From NCBI GenBank assembly GCA_964610175.1, contig CAZSVE010000007.1, positions 1-60,838 on the forward strand: DNA of 60,838 bases, written 5' to 3'. The notes below the pieces were generated by a model. That model ran no database searches, was not told where the DNA came from, and saw nothing but the letters and a program-made list of their open reading frames with translations. This document shows, in pieces, positions 50,863 to 60,669 of this stretch. The stretch is from CAZSVE01 sp964610175. GTDB taxonomy: Bacteria > Pseudomonadota > Gammaproteobacteria > HK1. The stretch's first letter is position 1. The number at the start of each line of letters is the position of its first letter. Made by a program: the position numbers and the translations under genes.

Positions 50863-51255
50863 AGGAATCATCGTAAACCACGTGGTCCACGGTTCCGGGA
50901 GTATCTCGGGTGTTTCCGATGACAGGATGGGCAAGGCAAAGCGTATCTATCATCGATTACCTCTCGCCATCGAAGATTTCCTCCACCACCTCTCGGCAGG
51001 CCCTTTTCCAGCTTGGGTAGCGGCATCGACATTGCGAGAGTCTCGACTGCTCCTCGGAATACTCGTAAAGGGGGATGCTCGCAAAGATCTTTTGAAGTCG
51101 TAATAATAAGTGGTGAGGTGAGTGTCGCGGCAAAAGGGAAGGGTCGTGACAGGAAGAGAAATGGCAGGATATTACGGATATCAATCTACTCGATTGATTT
51201 TCAATTCAATACATCAAAAAAGGCATTGAAGAAGAGACAGTAAAAGTAGCTGTCA
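50863..51255. other. gene-free spacer
   Basis: 393 bases between the convergent PLP enzyme and glycosyltransferase genes. Nothing supported is seen. Confidence 0.5.
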
Positions 51256-51981
51256 TCAACGATAAGGGATGTGGAAATCCGGGGGCGGTAATTCATTGCA
51301 GATCTTGTGAGTATATTTCAAGAATAAGGGATGAGATATTTCCCCAAGGATTTGGGCCCATCTCAACGGATATTTCGATCGATACAGCCCGAATGCCAGT
51401 GTTCTAAGCAATCTATTTTCCGGTTTTTTTCTATATCTATCTTGGGGATGCCTGGCGGGATGTCTTTTTAGTGTCTGTAGATTGTTATCGAGCTCCCTAT
51501 GTAATTCCGTGTACCACTCAAGAGTGAGGGGAGTATCGGCTCTGAATATATAGGCACACTGTCCGATCAACTTGAACCATTGTTTTTTGATTTCATCGAC
51601 CATCCCCGGGGGAGCGGCAACGCCTTCCGGACCGATTTCCGGATATCCGATTGCCCATATGTCATTATCCAAGTCGATTTTACTAAAATAAGGATTCCAG
51701 TCGAAATCGATTTGTTTTATATCGGAATACCCACCACCGTAATGATGCATAAAATAGCATCTTAGATAATCGGCTTTGTGAGTGTATGACAGATAATTAT
51801 ACGCCTCATGAAGCGGATGGCCCTCGATAAGATATTCTTTCAAATTACGCGGAGTTACCAATACCACCTCTGCACCACTATTTTCCCTTATGGATCGAAG
51901 GCAATCTCTCCTTGCGGAGGGCATTTCATTGCCACCTGTCCAGAAGATGAATATTTTTCTTTCTGAAATACCCGATAACAT
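51256..51981 (-). CDS. glycosyltransferase, GT32/capsular polysaccharide type
   Basis: 241 residues. The core YTHKADYLRCYFMHHYGGGY, then SDIKQIDFDW, is the sugar-binding region of the DXD glycosyltransferases of the GT32/Gly_transf_sug group. The N-terminus (KIFIFWTGGNEMPSARRDCL) is the usual first strand. The DXD reads SDIK, which is less usual. It probably adds a sugar to a surface glycan from a nucleotide sugar. It is A+T-richer than its neighbours and has no pathway genes adjacent, which hints at transfer. The membrane state is soluble. Confidence 0.78.
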   Translation of the reverse strand: MLSGISERKIFIFWTGGNEMPSARRDCLRSIRENSGAEVVLVTPRNLKEYLIEGHPLHEAYNYLSYTHKADYLRCYFMHHYGGGYSDIKQIDFDWNPYFSKIDLDNDIWAIGYPEIGPEGVAAPPGMVDEIKKQWFKLIGQCAYIFRADTPLTLEWYTELHRELDNNLQTLKRHPARHPQDRYRKKPENRLLRTLAFGLYRSKYPLRWAQILGEISHPLFLKYTHKICNELPPPDFHIPYR

Positions 51982-52316
51982 CTGGTAATCCGCCGTTGTT
52001 ATTTTGGAAGGCCTATTGATTGAATGTCGGTTTTTGGATCGTCAAGAACCGACTTGGTGAGGGTAGATAGGGTAGATAAGGGAAGGGGAGAACTGTTTCA
52101 CTATCTTCCCTTTGGTTATGAAGGTAGGTAGCTTGTGCTTGTTATCCCATTGGTCATCCTTCTTGCTTGGATCGGGATCTTGGCAAGCCGAGTAAAAGAA
52201 CCACAAGGAAACCATCAGTTGTATTTGGAATCGCTATACAAAGCATACGAAGCCCTTGGAGAGGACGCCAAATCGCGTTTCTGGGAAGGAAGGAGCCGTC
52301 CATGGGTGGAATTCAC

Positions 52317-52400
52317 GTATCGGAAAAACAAAAACCCTGGGAAACCCGGCACCGGAATCCGAGCCCATTCCGGTTGGGTTCTGGCACGAAGCGCTAGCAA
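52317..52400 (+). repeat. R2 repeat, no adjacent gene
   Basis: TATCGGAAAAACAAAAACCC to GGCACGAAGCGCTAGCAAGC; no start codon of a real gene follows nearby. Confidence 0.7.
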
Positions 52401-52482
52401 GCGACATATCCGAACGCTATGCGTTCGGATATGTCCGTGGAAAAATCGGTCAATCTATTTCCTCTTGCATCCCAAACTCCCA

Positions 52483-52537
52483 GGGGTCTTTTCCTGGGGT
52501 CTTTTCCTGGGGTCTTTTCCTGGGGTCTTTTCCTGGG
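52483..52537. repeat. 13-base tandem repeat, four units
   Basis: GGGGTCTTTTCCT repeated four times without change, then a partial unit. Slippage-prone. Confidence 0.9.
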
Positions 52538-52599
52538 TTTCCCATAGCTTGTCGCTGCGAACACAAGCTTGTTAGCTATCGATAGTGCAGTCGAAACGG

Positions 52600-52645
52600 G
52601 GGATTTTCGATTTCGGCTATGCCGAGTTAGGGAAAATCGGAGTAC
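52600..52645. repeat. TTCCGGC-type hairpin at the cytochrome c4 stop
   Basis: TTTCGGCTATGCCGAGTTAG resembles the R2-associated TTCCGGCTTTGCCGGGTTAG with both stem arms altered. The TAA stop of the cytochrome gene (52627-52629, minus strand) lies in the GTTAGG end. Confidence 0.55.
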
Positions 52646-53271
52646 AGGCCCGCGATGTACTGGGATACGGCATCGATTTCCCGGTCGGTCATCCGGCTGG
52701 CGATGGTGCGCATCATGGACTTGGCGTCGTTTTTACGGGTACCGGAGCGGAAAGCCTCGAGTTGCGCCTTGGTATAGGCGGCATGTTGGCCCGCCAAGGC
52801 TGGGAACATAGCCAACTCATTACCGTCTCCGCCGGGTCCATGACAGGACATGCAGGCCGGAAGCTTGGTTTTGTGGTTTCCTCCCTGGTATACCTTTTTA
52901 CCGAGCGCCAATTTTTCGGAATTACCCTCGGCATATTGCGGGGTCTTTTCCTGCGCGGCGAAGTAGGCGGCAATATCCTTCATGTTTTCGGTGCTTTGAC
53001 CCATGGCGAAGGGTTGCATCACTGGATTCGATCGATCGGTGCCCGCTTTGAAGTCCGCGATTTGCTTCATGAGGTAGGAAGCATGTTGGCCGGAAAGCCT
53101 GGGAAACGTGGGGTTCGGGCTATTGCCATCTGTCCCATGGCAGCCAGCGCAGACGGCCGACTTTGTCTTGCCTGCTTCGACATCCCCGTCGGAAACCGCC
53201 GTGGACTCGGCGGCGGAAACAGAAGTCGCAATGGACAAACCCAATAGCGAAGTAAGGAGAAGATTTTTCAT
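52627..53271 (-). CDS. cytochrome c4, dihaem
   Basis: 214 residues. A signal peptide ends at residue 20 (LLGLSIATSVSA-AEST). Two haem c sites are CAGCH (41-45) and CMSCH (140-144). The SGQHASYLMKQIADFKAGTD / AGQHAAYTKAQLEAFRSGTR repeats show the gene-duplicated c4 fold, with distal Met in VMQPFAMG and SMMRTIASRM. It works in the periplasm as an electron carrier to a terminal oxidase, in line with FccAB here. The start at 53271 is the one with a clean signal peptide. Confidence 0.92.
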   Translation of the reverse strand: MKNLLLTSLLGLSIATSVSAAESTAVSDGDVEAGKTKSAVCAGCHGTDGNSPNPTFPRLSGQHASYLMKQIADFKAGTDRSNPVMQPFAMGQSTENMKDIAAYFAAQEKTPQYAEGNSEKLALGKKVYQGGNHKTKLPACMSCHGPGGDGNELAMFPALAGQHAAYTKAQLEAFRSGTRKNDAKSMMRTIASRMTDREIDAVSQYIAGLYSDFP

Positions 53272-53395
53272 CTGGGATCCCTGCATGTTGGTAACGGGAA
53301 CATTGGGGGCCAAATCCACGCGGACGTTCAGCCGTATGCCCGAGAACTGGCCCAGTACAGCTAAAATGAGAGGCAAAGTGTACCGCAAAGAGTGG

Positions 53396-56290
53396 TTATT
53401 CTCCAGCCGCGAGAGTCTTCAATACCTCCCCCAGGAAACGCCCGGTATGGGAATCGGGATGCCGCGCCACTTCCTCCGGAGTTCCGGTGGCAACGATCCC
53501 TCCTCCCCCGTCTCCACCCTCGGGACCCAGGTCGATGACCCAATCGGCGGTCTTGATGATGTCCAGGTTATGCTCGATGACCACCACCGTATTGCCCCAG
53601 TCCCGCAGACGGTGCAGCACGGTAAGCAATTGCTCGATGTCATGGAAATGCAGCCCGGTGGTTGGTTCGTCGAGAATATACAGGGTATTGCCCGTCGCCC
53701 GCTTGGAGAGTTCGCGAGAGAGCTTTATGCGCTGCGCCTCGCCACCGGAAAGCGTGATGGCGCTTTGACCGAGCGTCAGATATCCGAGGCCGACATCGGC
53801 GAGGGTTTCCAATTTTCGGGCGATGACCGGGACTGGCGCGAAGAAATTCAGGGCATCCTCCACGGTCATTTCCAATACCTGGTAAATGGTTTTGCCCTTA
53901 TAGCGGATGTCCAGGGTCTCCCGGCTGTAGCGCTGGCCACCGCAGGTGTCGCAAACCACATAGATGTCGGGCAGGAAATGCATCTCGACGCGGATGACGC
54001 CCCCCCCCTGACAGGCAGGACAACGACCGCTCTTTACGTTGAAGCTGAAGCGTCCCGGAGTGTATCCACGGGAACGGGCCTCTTGTGTCCCGGCGAATAA
54101 TTCCCGGATCGGCGTAAAAAAGCCGGTATACGTGGCGGGATTGGAACGCGGCGTGCGCCCGATGGGGCTCTGATCGATATCGACCACCTTATCGAGCATG
54201 GAAAGTCCCGAGATGGTCCCATACGGTGCTGGTTCCATGGTGGCGCGATTGAGCCTCCGAGCAGCCAGGGGATAGAGGGTATCGTTGATGAGGGTGGACT
54301 TCCCGGATCCGGAAACACCGGTAACGCAGGTCATGAGACCGAGGGGAATTTCTATATCCAGGGATTTGAGATTATTGCCACGGGCCCCCGTGAGACGAAT
54401 GACGCGTTCGGGGTCCTTGGAATGGCGGGTCTTGGGCACGGGGATTCGCTTGGCGCCGGATAGATACCGACCGGTCACGGACACGGGATTGTCTTCGATG
54501 GCCTTGGGGGTCCCCTCGGCAACGATGCGTCCCCCGTGGATGCCGGCACCGGGCCCTATGTCCACCACATGGTCCGCGGTGCGGATGGCCTCCTCGTCGT
54601 GCTCCACCACGATCACCGTATTCCCCATGTTCCGCAGGTGAATCAAGGTGTCGAGCAGGCGCCGATTGTCCCGCTGATGCAGGCCGATGGAGGGCTCGTC
54701 CAGGATATACATGACACCAACCAACCCGGCGCCGATTTGACTAGCGAGTCGGATGCGCTGCGCCTCACCGCCCGAAAGCGTCTCGGCGGAGCGGTCCAGT
54801 GTCAGGTAATCGAGGCCCACGTTGACCAGAAAATCGAGGCGCTGGTTTATCTCCTTGAGGATCTTCCCGGCAATCTCACCGCGGTGTCCGGGCAGGGTCA
54901 GCCGCTCGAACAGTGCGCTGGCATTTCCCACGGGCAACGCGCTCACCTCCGGCAAGGTCCTATCGGCGATGAATACGTGTCTGGCGTAGACATTCAGCCT
55001 GGTTCCCTGGCAATCCGGGCAGGGTCTCATGTTCAGAAACCGGGATAATCTTTCCCGCACCTGGACGGACTCCGTTTCCCGGTAGCGCCGCTCCATGTTG
55101 GGAATCACCCCCTCGAATGGATGGCGGCGAGTGCGTTTTTCTCCGCTTGGGGTCGTGAAATCGAATTGTATCTTCTCCTTGCCGCTACCCAGCAGGATCG
55201 CGTTGCGCACGGATTCGGGAAGGTCCTTGAATGGAATGTCCATGTCGAATCCATAATGTTCGGCAACGCTGCCCATAAGTTCCAGGTAATAGGGATTCAC
55301 GGGGTCCCAGTCTCCCACGGCCCCCCCCTGCAGACTCAGTTCTGGATTCTTGATTACCCGTTCCGGGTCCATGAAGGAATCGACACCCAGCCCATCGCAA
55401 CCGGAACAGGCGCCCATGGGATTATTGAAGGAGAACAACCGGGGTTCCAACTCCGGCAGGCTATAGTTACAGATGGGACAGGCAAACCGGGAAGAAAAGA
55501 TCGATTCCTTCTGTGCCGATTCCCTCGATTCCGTGCCAGTCGAAGGCCCGGTCGCGGGTTCTTCCCGGTTACTGGGCGCCATTACCGCGATGCGGGCGCG
55601 GCCATTGGCCAGCTCCAGGGCGTTTTCGAAGGATTCCGAGAGCCGAAGCCCCAGGTCCGGGCGCACCCGAAAACGATCCACCACCACCTCGACAGTATGC
55701 TTCTTCAGTCGATCCAACGGGGGAGCAGCTTCCAGCTCTACCACCTCGCCGTCGATGCGCGCCCGCAGATAACCCTTGGCCCGCAATTCCTCTAGTACCT
55801 GTTGGTGTTCTCCCTTGCGTCCCTCGATAATTGGCGCCAGCAACATCCAGCGCTCCGACCCGGGCAACGCCAGAACCTGATCCACCATTTGGCCTATGGT
55901 CTGGGCGGCAAGCACCGTGCCGTGTTCCGGACAGCGCGGCTCGCCGACCCTGGCGTACAGCAGGCGGAGATAATCATGGATCTCGGTAATGGTGCCCACC
56001 GTGGAACGCGGATTGTGGGAGGTGGTGCGTTGTTCGATGGAAATCGCCGGAGACAGCCCCTCGATGTGATCCACGTCCGGCTTTTCCATCATGGACAGAA
56101 ACTGGCGGGCATAGGCCGAAAGCGACTCCACGTAACGCCTTTGTCCCTCCGCGTAGATAGTGTCGAAGGCAAGGGAAGACTTCCCGGACCCGGAGAGCCC
56201 CGTCAGGACGATCAGCCGATCCCGCGGCAGGTCCAGATCGATATTCTTCAGATTATGGGTGCGGGCGCCGCGGATTTGGATGGTATCCAT
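53396..56290 (-). CDS. uvrA: excinuclease ABC subunit A
   Basis: 964 residues, the damage sensor of nucleotide excision repair. There are two ABC modules: the first P-loop is LTGLSGSGKSSLAFDTIYAE near residue 30, the second GVSGSGKSTLINDTLYPLAA near residue 650. The ABC signatures LSGGEAQRIRLASQIG and LSGGEAQRIKLSRELS are both present. Zinc sites are CPICNYSLPELEPRL..CSGCDG and CPACQGGGVIRVEMHF..CDTCGG. One insert (EEPATGPSTGTESRESAQKE, residues about 245-265) is lineage-specific. The length is close to the usual 940. It is transcribed towards cytochrome c4. Confidence 0.97.
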   Translation of the reverse strand: MDTIQIRGARTHNLKNIDLDLPRDRLIVLTGLSGSGKSSLAFDTIYAEGQRRYVESLSAYARQFLSMMEKPDVDHIEGLSPAISIEQRTTSHNPRSTVGTITEIHDYLRLLYARVGEPRCPEHGTVLAAQTIGQMVDQVLALPGSERWMLLAPIIEGRKGEHQQVLEELRAKGYLRARIDGEVVELEAAPPLDRLKKHTVEVVVDRFRVRPDLGLRLSESFENALELANGRARIAVMAPSNREEPATGPSTGTESRESAQKESIFSSRFACPICNYSLPELEPRLFSFNNPMGACSGCDGLGVDSFMDPERVIKNPELSLQGGAVGDWDPVNPYYLELMGSVAEHYGFDMDIPFKDLPESVRNAILLGSGKEKIQFDFTTPSGEKRTRRHPFEGVIPNMERRYRETESVQVRERLSRFLNMRPCPDCQGTRLNVYARHVFIADRTLPEVSALPVGNASALFERLTLPGHRGEIAGKILKEINQRLDFLVNVGLDYLTLDRSAETLSGGEAQRIRLASQIGAGLVGVMYILDEPSIGLHQRDNRRLLDTLIHLRNMGNTVIVVEHDEEAIRTADHVVDIGPGAGIHGGRIVAEGTPKAIEDNPVSVTGRYLSGAKRIPVPKTRHSKDPERVIRLTGARGNNLKSLDIEIPLGLMTCVTGVSGSGKSTLINDTLYPLAARRLNRATMEPAPYGTISGLSMLDKVVDIDQSPIGRTPRSNPATYTGFFTPIRELFAGTQEARSRGYTPGRFSFNVKSGRCPACQGGGVIRVEMHFLPDIYVVCDTCGGQRYSRETLDIRYKGKTIYQVLEMTVEDALNFFAPVPVIARKLETLADVGLGYLTLGQSAITLSGGEAQRIKLSRELSKRATGNTLYILDEPTTGLHFHDIEQLLTVLHRLRDWGNTVVVIEHNLDIIKTADWVIDLGPEGGDGGGGIVATGTPEEVARHPDSHTGRFLGEVLKTLAAGE

Positions 56291-56771
56291 GGGGGTCCTT
56301 CAATTTACGACTTTTCCAACTTTTTTATCATCTGAAGTGACTCTTCCAATTAGCTTTCCTGTATCGACCGATGGGATCATTCGGGAAATAAGGTTAGGCA
56401 TGAATTCCTCTCTCAATCCTAAAAAACTTATCTTCCTGTGATAATTTCAAAATCACCTAGCGAAGCTTGTGCTCGAACCGATGAAGCATGATTGAGTCTT
56501 GGTAAGGCGGAATTGGTGCCTTGTAAAACTCGATCCAATTGTGAAGCCGAGCAGGAAATAAAAAATATTCCTCTTTATTCGATTCCTCCGGTAGTCTTCC
56601 CCTTAAAACCGAGGCAACGAACTGTATCCCTTTTGCATTGACAAGATGATTCTCAATGTTTCAGCTTGGGAATCCTTTATAGATCGATCTACCAGAATGA
56701 ACGTGTTTGAACTGTAAGCCCGGATTGTACCCTACAGCGGGTGCGTCGAGTTACGCGCAGCTCGACTCGAG
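56291..56771. other. spacer with R1 upstream of uvrA
   Basis: No supported gene in 481 bases; an R1 repeat lies at 56457-56567. The uvrA promoter should be in the first 150 bases. A LexA-type CTGT..ACAG site was looked for and not clearly seen. Confidence 0.55.
56457..56567 (+). repeat. R1 repeat, covariant variant
   Basis: Starts CTAGCGAAGCTTGTGCTCG. The inner stem is AAGGC..GCCTT, and the repeat ends GCAGGAAATAAAAAAT. It is similar to the 25607 copy. Confidence 0.88.
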
Positions 56772-57744
56772 CTACGAAATGCGCTGCTGACCTGCAACCT
56801 CCCGGAAAATCATCAGGGATGTCATCCCGTATTGCTCCTCCGATCTTCCCACAAACGCCTTGGCCATAGTACCGAATAGATTCGCCATTAGTTTGATTGC
56901 GGCATTCGGATTATCTCCACCGTCGACTTCCCGATCATCTTCAAGTTGCTCCACTGTTTCTTCAAGTTGCTTCAATATTTCTTCTATTGTTCTATGATTT
57001 GATCTTGACGGTTTTGCGTCCAAAATACCAAGCATATTCCATTCGCCGATATTCGATTCGTCATATTCCAACATCAAATGCTCTGGCATTGTGGCCATGA
57101 ACTCTTCTTTCAATACGGACCAGGAACTATATTTCCCTGTTATACTGGCTTGTATCGTATAGGGAAACATCGAGACTAATTCCATGCCCGTATCAAAAGG
57201 ATCACCACCGGATATATTGGCTCTTTTTCGGGGAGTTTTATTTCTCCGCGTATTCTCGGATTTTCTATATTCACTCTTTATAAAAGGTCTAATAATTTCC
57301 GATCCTAATTATTCTTTTGAAGATGGAAGCATCGAATATTTTCAGAGAGCCCGACAATAAAACGAATTGCCCGATAGCGGCATTTTCCAATTCTCTTACA
57401 ATCATATTTCTCTCGGTCAAGTAATCCAAAAGCGTCAGGGAATTCGACCAAAGGGGATTGTATGATTTCTCGGAGAACTCACCGCCTTTATGATACCTAT
57501 CACGGTGTATATTTCCCCCACCCTTTGCAATCAGTACATCAGCCTTCCCATGACCGCTGGTGCCGGATGATTCTCCGGAGGAAAAACTCTTCTGTTCCGT
57601 CAAACCCTGTAAATATCCGGCATCATTGAATTGCGAAAGAAAGGAATTTATCCTATCGACATCGTGGTAAAGAAAATCAAAGACGGAATCTTTTTCTTGC
57701 CGGTCTTGCCCCTGCCCTGATATCCCGTTGTATTCTTCCGACAT
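56772..57744 (-). pseudogene. DUF6414-like protein, broken by one frameshift
   Basis: The frame from 57744 gives MSEEYNGISGQGQDRQEKDS, then VFDFLYHDVDRINSFLSQFN and DAGYLQGLTEQKS, a DUF6414-type start. It ends at a TAG at 57289. One base earlier or later in the run GGATCGGAAA near 57298-57303 leads into an open frame that continues EIIRPFIKSEYRKSENTRRN and on through MFPYTIQASITGKYSSWSVL to 56772. Joined, it makes about 320 residues. The function is unknown. AAAGGTG sits eight bases before the ATG. It may be a real mutation, a sequence error, or a programmed shift. The gene is A+T-rich, probably acquired. Confidence 0.6.
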
Positions 57745-57880
57745 AATCATTCACCTTTTTCTGTTCGGCCTTTATTTCTCTATATGCGTTATCGATTTCT
57801 TTCGGTTCGACTCGAGGAAAGCCTCTGCCTCCATCGGGGAGAGAATCGACAAGTAACCGATTATCTTTCTTCTTTGCCAT
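57677..57880 (-). CDS. small basic protein upstream of the DUF6414-like gene
   Basis: 67 residues, not recognised. GGAG lies eight bases before the ATG (MAKKKDNRLLVDSLPDGGRG). The middle is helical (EPKEIDNAYREIKAEQKKVN), and the end is Arg/Lys-rich (RAGARPARKRFRL), so nucleic-acid contact is possible. It overlaps the start of the DUF6414-like frame by about 70 bases in another frame, an arrangement seen in coupled pairs. It could be an antitoxin-size partner, but there is no evidence for that. Confidence 0.5.
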   Translation of the reverse strand: MAKKKDNRLLVDSLPDGGRGFPRVEPKEIDNAYREIKAEQKKVNDYVGRIQRDIRAGARPARKRFRL

Positions 57881-57982
57881 GTGATCGATCTCCCATGCAG
57901 AGTTAGTGCAATTATTGCCTTAGCCGGGTGAGACTATCATATTCGGTGGAATAAATACTCGACTGACTGGTTCCTTGGCTAC

Positions 57983-58092
57983 TTTGTTTATTTCCCACTC
58001 ATCTTCGCAAACGAGTGAAGTTTTACAAAACGCTAATTTTGCTCTGCTACTACCAAATCATGGTTCACCGGTTCGAGGTAAAGCTTCGCCAG
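57983..58092 (-). repeat. R1 repeat
   Basis: TTTGTTTATTTCCCACTCATC to AAAGCTTCGCCAGG with the stem CAAAA..TTTTG. Confidence 0.85.
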
Positions 58093-58230
58093 GTAGTTGG
58101 CTCCCGAAGCATGGAGCCACATCGAGGAGGACAGGGAATGAGCAAGTATAACGCAAAAGATTTCAAGGTTAGGCCAACGGCAACAATCCGCTCGAACAGA
58201 TGGGGGATTGTGTTGGCTCGGAGGAGGATG

Positions 58231-58500
58231 CAATTGAATACGGGCTATATCGGTCTGGACAACCACAAGGACAAAATTGCCATGGAGACAGCAGAACCGG
58301 ATCGGGTAGAACCGTATTACAAAGGGGAAATTGCCGATACCCCACGCCGAATAGCCAAATTGGTCGCGAGACTAAATGAACGTTATGTAGGGAAAGTTAT
58401 GCTATGGTGCCATGAGGCGGATCGGTGCGAATATGCGCTCTGTCATCAGCGATCTCCTCTACCATCAGCGATCTTCACGCCCGGTAATTGGATAGGAGGC
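58231..58500 (+). pseudogene. truncated IS110-family transposase
   Basis: The frame gives NTGYIGLDNHKDKIAMETAE, then EIADTPRRIAKLVARLNERY and VMLWCHEADRCEYALCHQ. This is the start of the IS110/IS1111 DEDD-type transposase (YIGLDVHKDS.., TPRAIAKL..). It stops after about 85 residues and runs into the pilT end, so the catalytic and C-terminal domains are lost. Confidence 0.75.
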
Positions 58501-58517
58501 ATCCAATGGTGTCCCTC

Positions 58518-59534
58518 TTACGTGGTATCGAGTCGCGCCTCGTGGCGGGGAATTGTCTCGGCCGCCACCAGTTCATCGATGTTTTGGCTCAGGGTCTGCA
58601 TGCCGAATTGCCGCCCGGTCTGGATAGCGGAGTAGATCTGGGCAATCTTGTTTTCTCGAATCAGGTTTCGGATCGCCGGCGTCGCGATCATGATTTCACG
58701 AGCCGCCACCCGGCCCCCGCCAGTCTTTCCCACCAGGATTTGGGCGATCACGGCCTGTAATGATTCCGATAACATGGCACGGATCATCTCTTTTTCAGCG
58801 GCGGGGAATACGTCCACGATACGGTTCATGGTCTTGGCAGCGGAGCTGGTGTGCAATGTACCGAATACCAAATGACCAGTCTCGGCGGCCGTCAGGGCGA
58901 GCCGGATGGTATCGGGATCGCGCATTTCCCCGATTAGGATGACATCGGGGTCTTCTCGCAATGCCGACCGCAACGCATGGTCGAAACCGCGGGTGTGGCG
59001 ATGCACCTCGCGTTGATTGACGAGACACTTTTTGCTTTCGTGGATGAATTCGATGGGATCCTCCACGGTGAGGATGTGGCCGTACTGGGTCTTGTTTCTG
59101 TGGTCGACCATTGCGGCGAGCGTGGTGGATTTGCCGGACCCGGTCGGGCCAGTCACCAGGACCATGCCGCGTGGAAGACTGGCGATCTCGCCGAGATTTG
59201 CCGCGCCGAGGTCGATAAGGGAGGGTATTTCCCGGGGAATCACCCGAAAGACCGCCCCGGATCCGCGATGTTGGGTGAATGCATTGACGCGGAATCGCGC
59301 CAAATCCGGGATCTGGAACGAGAAATCGATCTCGAGAAACTCCTCGTAATCCTTGCGTTGTCCGGGGTCCATGGTGGCAAGAACAAGGGCATGCACATCC
59401 TGGTTTGTCAGGGCAGGCATATCGATGCGCCGCATATCGCCATCTACCCGGATCATGGGGGGCAGCCCAGCCGAGAGGTGTAGATCGGAGCAACCGCTTT
59501 TTACGCCGAAGGCGAGTAGTTCCACGATGTTCAT
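58518..59534 (-). CDS. pilT: type IV pilus retraction ATPase PilT
   Basis: 338 residues, hexameric motor that pulls type IV pili. It shows SDLHLSAGLPPMIRVDGDMR, then the Walker A VTGPTGSGKSTTLAAMV, the Asp box TVEDPIEFIHESKKCLVNQR, Walker B PDVILIGEMRD and the His box HLVFGTLHTSSAAKTMNRIV. The AREIMIATPAIRNLIRENK part and the C-terminal SQNIDELVAAETI complete it. The start at 59534 (MNIVELLAFG) is the family start; the longer frame to 59663 is rejected. It is divergent from yggS, the usual gene pair. The gene ends against an IS110 relic. Confidence 0.95.
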   Translation of the reverse strand: MNIVELLAFGVKSGCSDLHLSAGLPPMIRVDGDMRRIDMPALTNQDVHALVLATMDPGQRKDYEEFLEIDFSFQIPDLARFRVNAFTQHRGSGAVFRVIPREIPSLIDLGAANLGEIASLPRGMVLVTGPTGSGKSTTLAAMVDHRNKTQYGHILTVEDPIEFIHESKKCLVNQREVHRHTRGFDHALRSALREDPDVILIGEMRDPDTIRLALTAAETGHLVFGTLHTSSAAKTMNRIVDVFPAAEKEMIRAMLSESLQAVIAQILVGKTGGGRVAAREIMIATPAIRNLIRENKIAQIYSAIQTGRQFGMQTLSQNIDELVAAETIPRHEARLDTT

Positions 59535-59544
59535 GGGATGTTTT

Positions 59545-59585
59545 ATGGGGGTTCCAATGATGGGGGGTTCGACTATGGGGGTTCC
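59545..59585. repeat. short direct repeat ahead of pilT
   Basis: ATGGGGGTTCC recurs two or three times with slight changes between 59545 and 59587, in the pilT-yggS promoter region. Confidence 0.5.
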
Positions 59586-59818
59586 AAAACTCGCCTCGCC
59601 GAAAATTATAATCGACTTGGCACACTGGATGCAGAGTGAACGGTCGGAGGGCGCGCCATCCAAAATGCGATTTTTTCAGTGGTTCGGTTACCATCCCTGG
59701 CACTGGCTCCGTTTCCGCCCGTGCGGAAATGGGGCCAATCTTCCGGTCGGGAGCAAGTGTGATTCGGGTGGGCATTACGAATCATTTTGGCTTTTGAAGG
59801 AGAAAGGGGAGGTATTTC

Positions 59819-60541
59819 ATGAAAAACAATCATCGAGCCGTACAAACCATCCGTGATCGCATCGCCCGAGCCGCACGACGCACCGGGCGCGGTGCGCAAG
59901 ACATCACCCTGGTCGCGGTAAGCAAGACGAAACCCATCGAGGAAATCATCGCCGCTTATGAGGCCGGGGTACGTCATTTCGGTGAAAATCGTACCGAGGA
60001 ACTGGAGGAGAAGGCCAGGGCACTGAGGCATCTGATTGATTTGAAATGGCACTTCGTCGGTCACTTGCAGACTCGCCAGAGCCGGGTCGTCGCCGACTTC
60101 GCACACTTTTTCCATGCCGTGGATGGGGTGAAAATCGCGCGGCGGCTATCCTCGCAATTGGAAGAGATCCAACGGAACCTGCCTATATTCATTCAGGTGA
60201 ATGCATCCGGGGAAGACAGCAAACACGGCCTTCGCTGCGAGAACTGGGAAGTGGAACCATTTCAGATGGAAACGTTGTTCAATACTATCCGAGAGGTTGC
60301 CACCCTGCCTAACCTGGAAATCCTCGGCCTGATGACCATGGCACCGTTCCATGCGCCGGAAGAGGCGCTGCGGGGGATCTTCGGGAAGATGGCGCGATTG
60401 TCCGCGCGGGTTCAAAAGGTGTTTCCCGAGCTTGCCGCGCGGCAATTATCCATGGGCATGAGTGGCGACTTCGAGATCGCCATCGAAGAGGGCGCAACCC
60501 TGGTAAGAATCGGTACCGCGATCTTCGGTACGCGCGGTTAG
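59819..60541 (+). CDS. yggS: PLP homeostasis protein YggS (PLPBP)
   Basis: 240 residues, a single-domain TIM-barrel PLP-binding protein. The lysine that holds PLP is in ITLVAVSKTKPIEEIIAAYE. GVRHFGENRTEELEEKARAL and WHFVGHLQTRQSRVVADFAH are the family blocks, as are IFIQVNASGEDSKHGL, then LSMGMSGDFEIAIEEGATLV and RIGTAIFGTRG. GGAGAAAGGGGAGG precedes the ATG. It is divergent from pilT as in many proteobacteria. The TAG stop is the first triplet of an R3 element, so the gene ends earlier or later than it once did. Confidence 0.94.
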   Translation: MKNNHRAVQTIRDRIARAARRTGRGAQDITLVAVSKTKPIEEIIAAYEAGVRHFGENRTEELEEKARALRHLIDLKWHFVGHLQTRQSRVVADFAHFFHAVDGVKIARRLSSQLEEIQRNLPIFIQVNASGEDSKHGLRCENWEVEPFQMETLFNTIREVATLPNLEILGLMTMAPFHAPEEALRGIFGKMARLSARVQKVFPELAARQLSMGMSGDFEIAIEEGATLVRIGTAIFGTRG

Positions 60542-60669
60542 ACTTCATGTTTTAACTTGCTGCGTAACTTAAAAGTGTTAAAACACAAAGTCTGATGTTT
60601 TAGACAAGAACTGTGCCAGAAAATTTCCTTTCTGGCACAGTTACTTGCAAGTTAAAACATATCAGTCCG
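60540..60669 (+). repeat. R3 double-hairpin element, copy 3
   Basis: 130 bases, identical to copy 1 (other strand). It supplies the G of the yggS TAG stop and perhaps the A. It has a left 17-bp hairpin with two mispairs and a right AACTGTGCCAGAAA hairpin. Confidence 0.9.

Larger units (their letters stand above)
51982..52626. other. gene-free region with R2 and a tandem repeat
   Basis: Contains R2 (52317-52400), a 13-base tandem repeat (52483-52534) and a hairpin at the cytochrome c4 end. No gene is supported. Confidence 0.6.
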
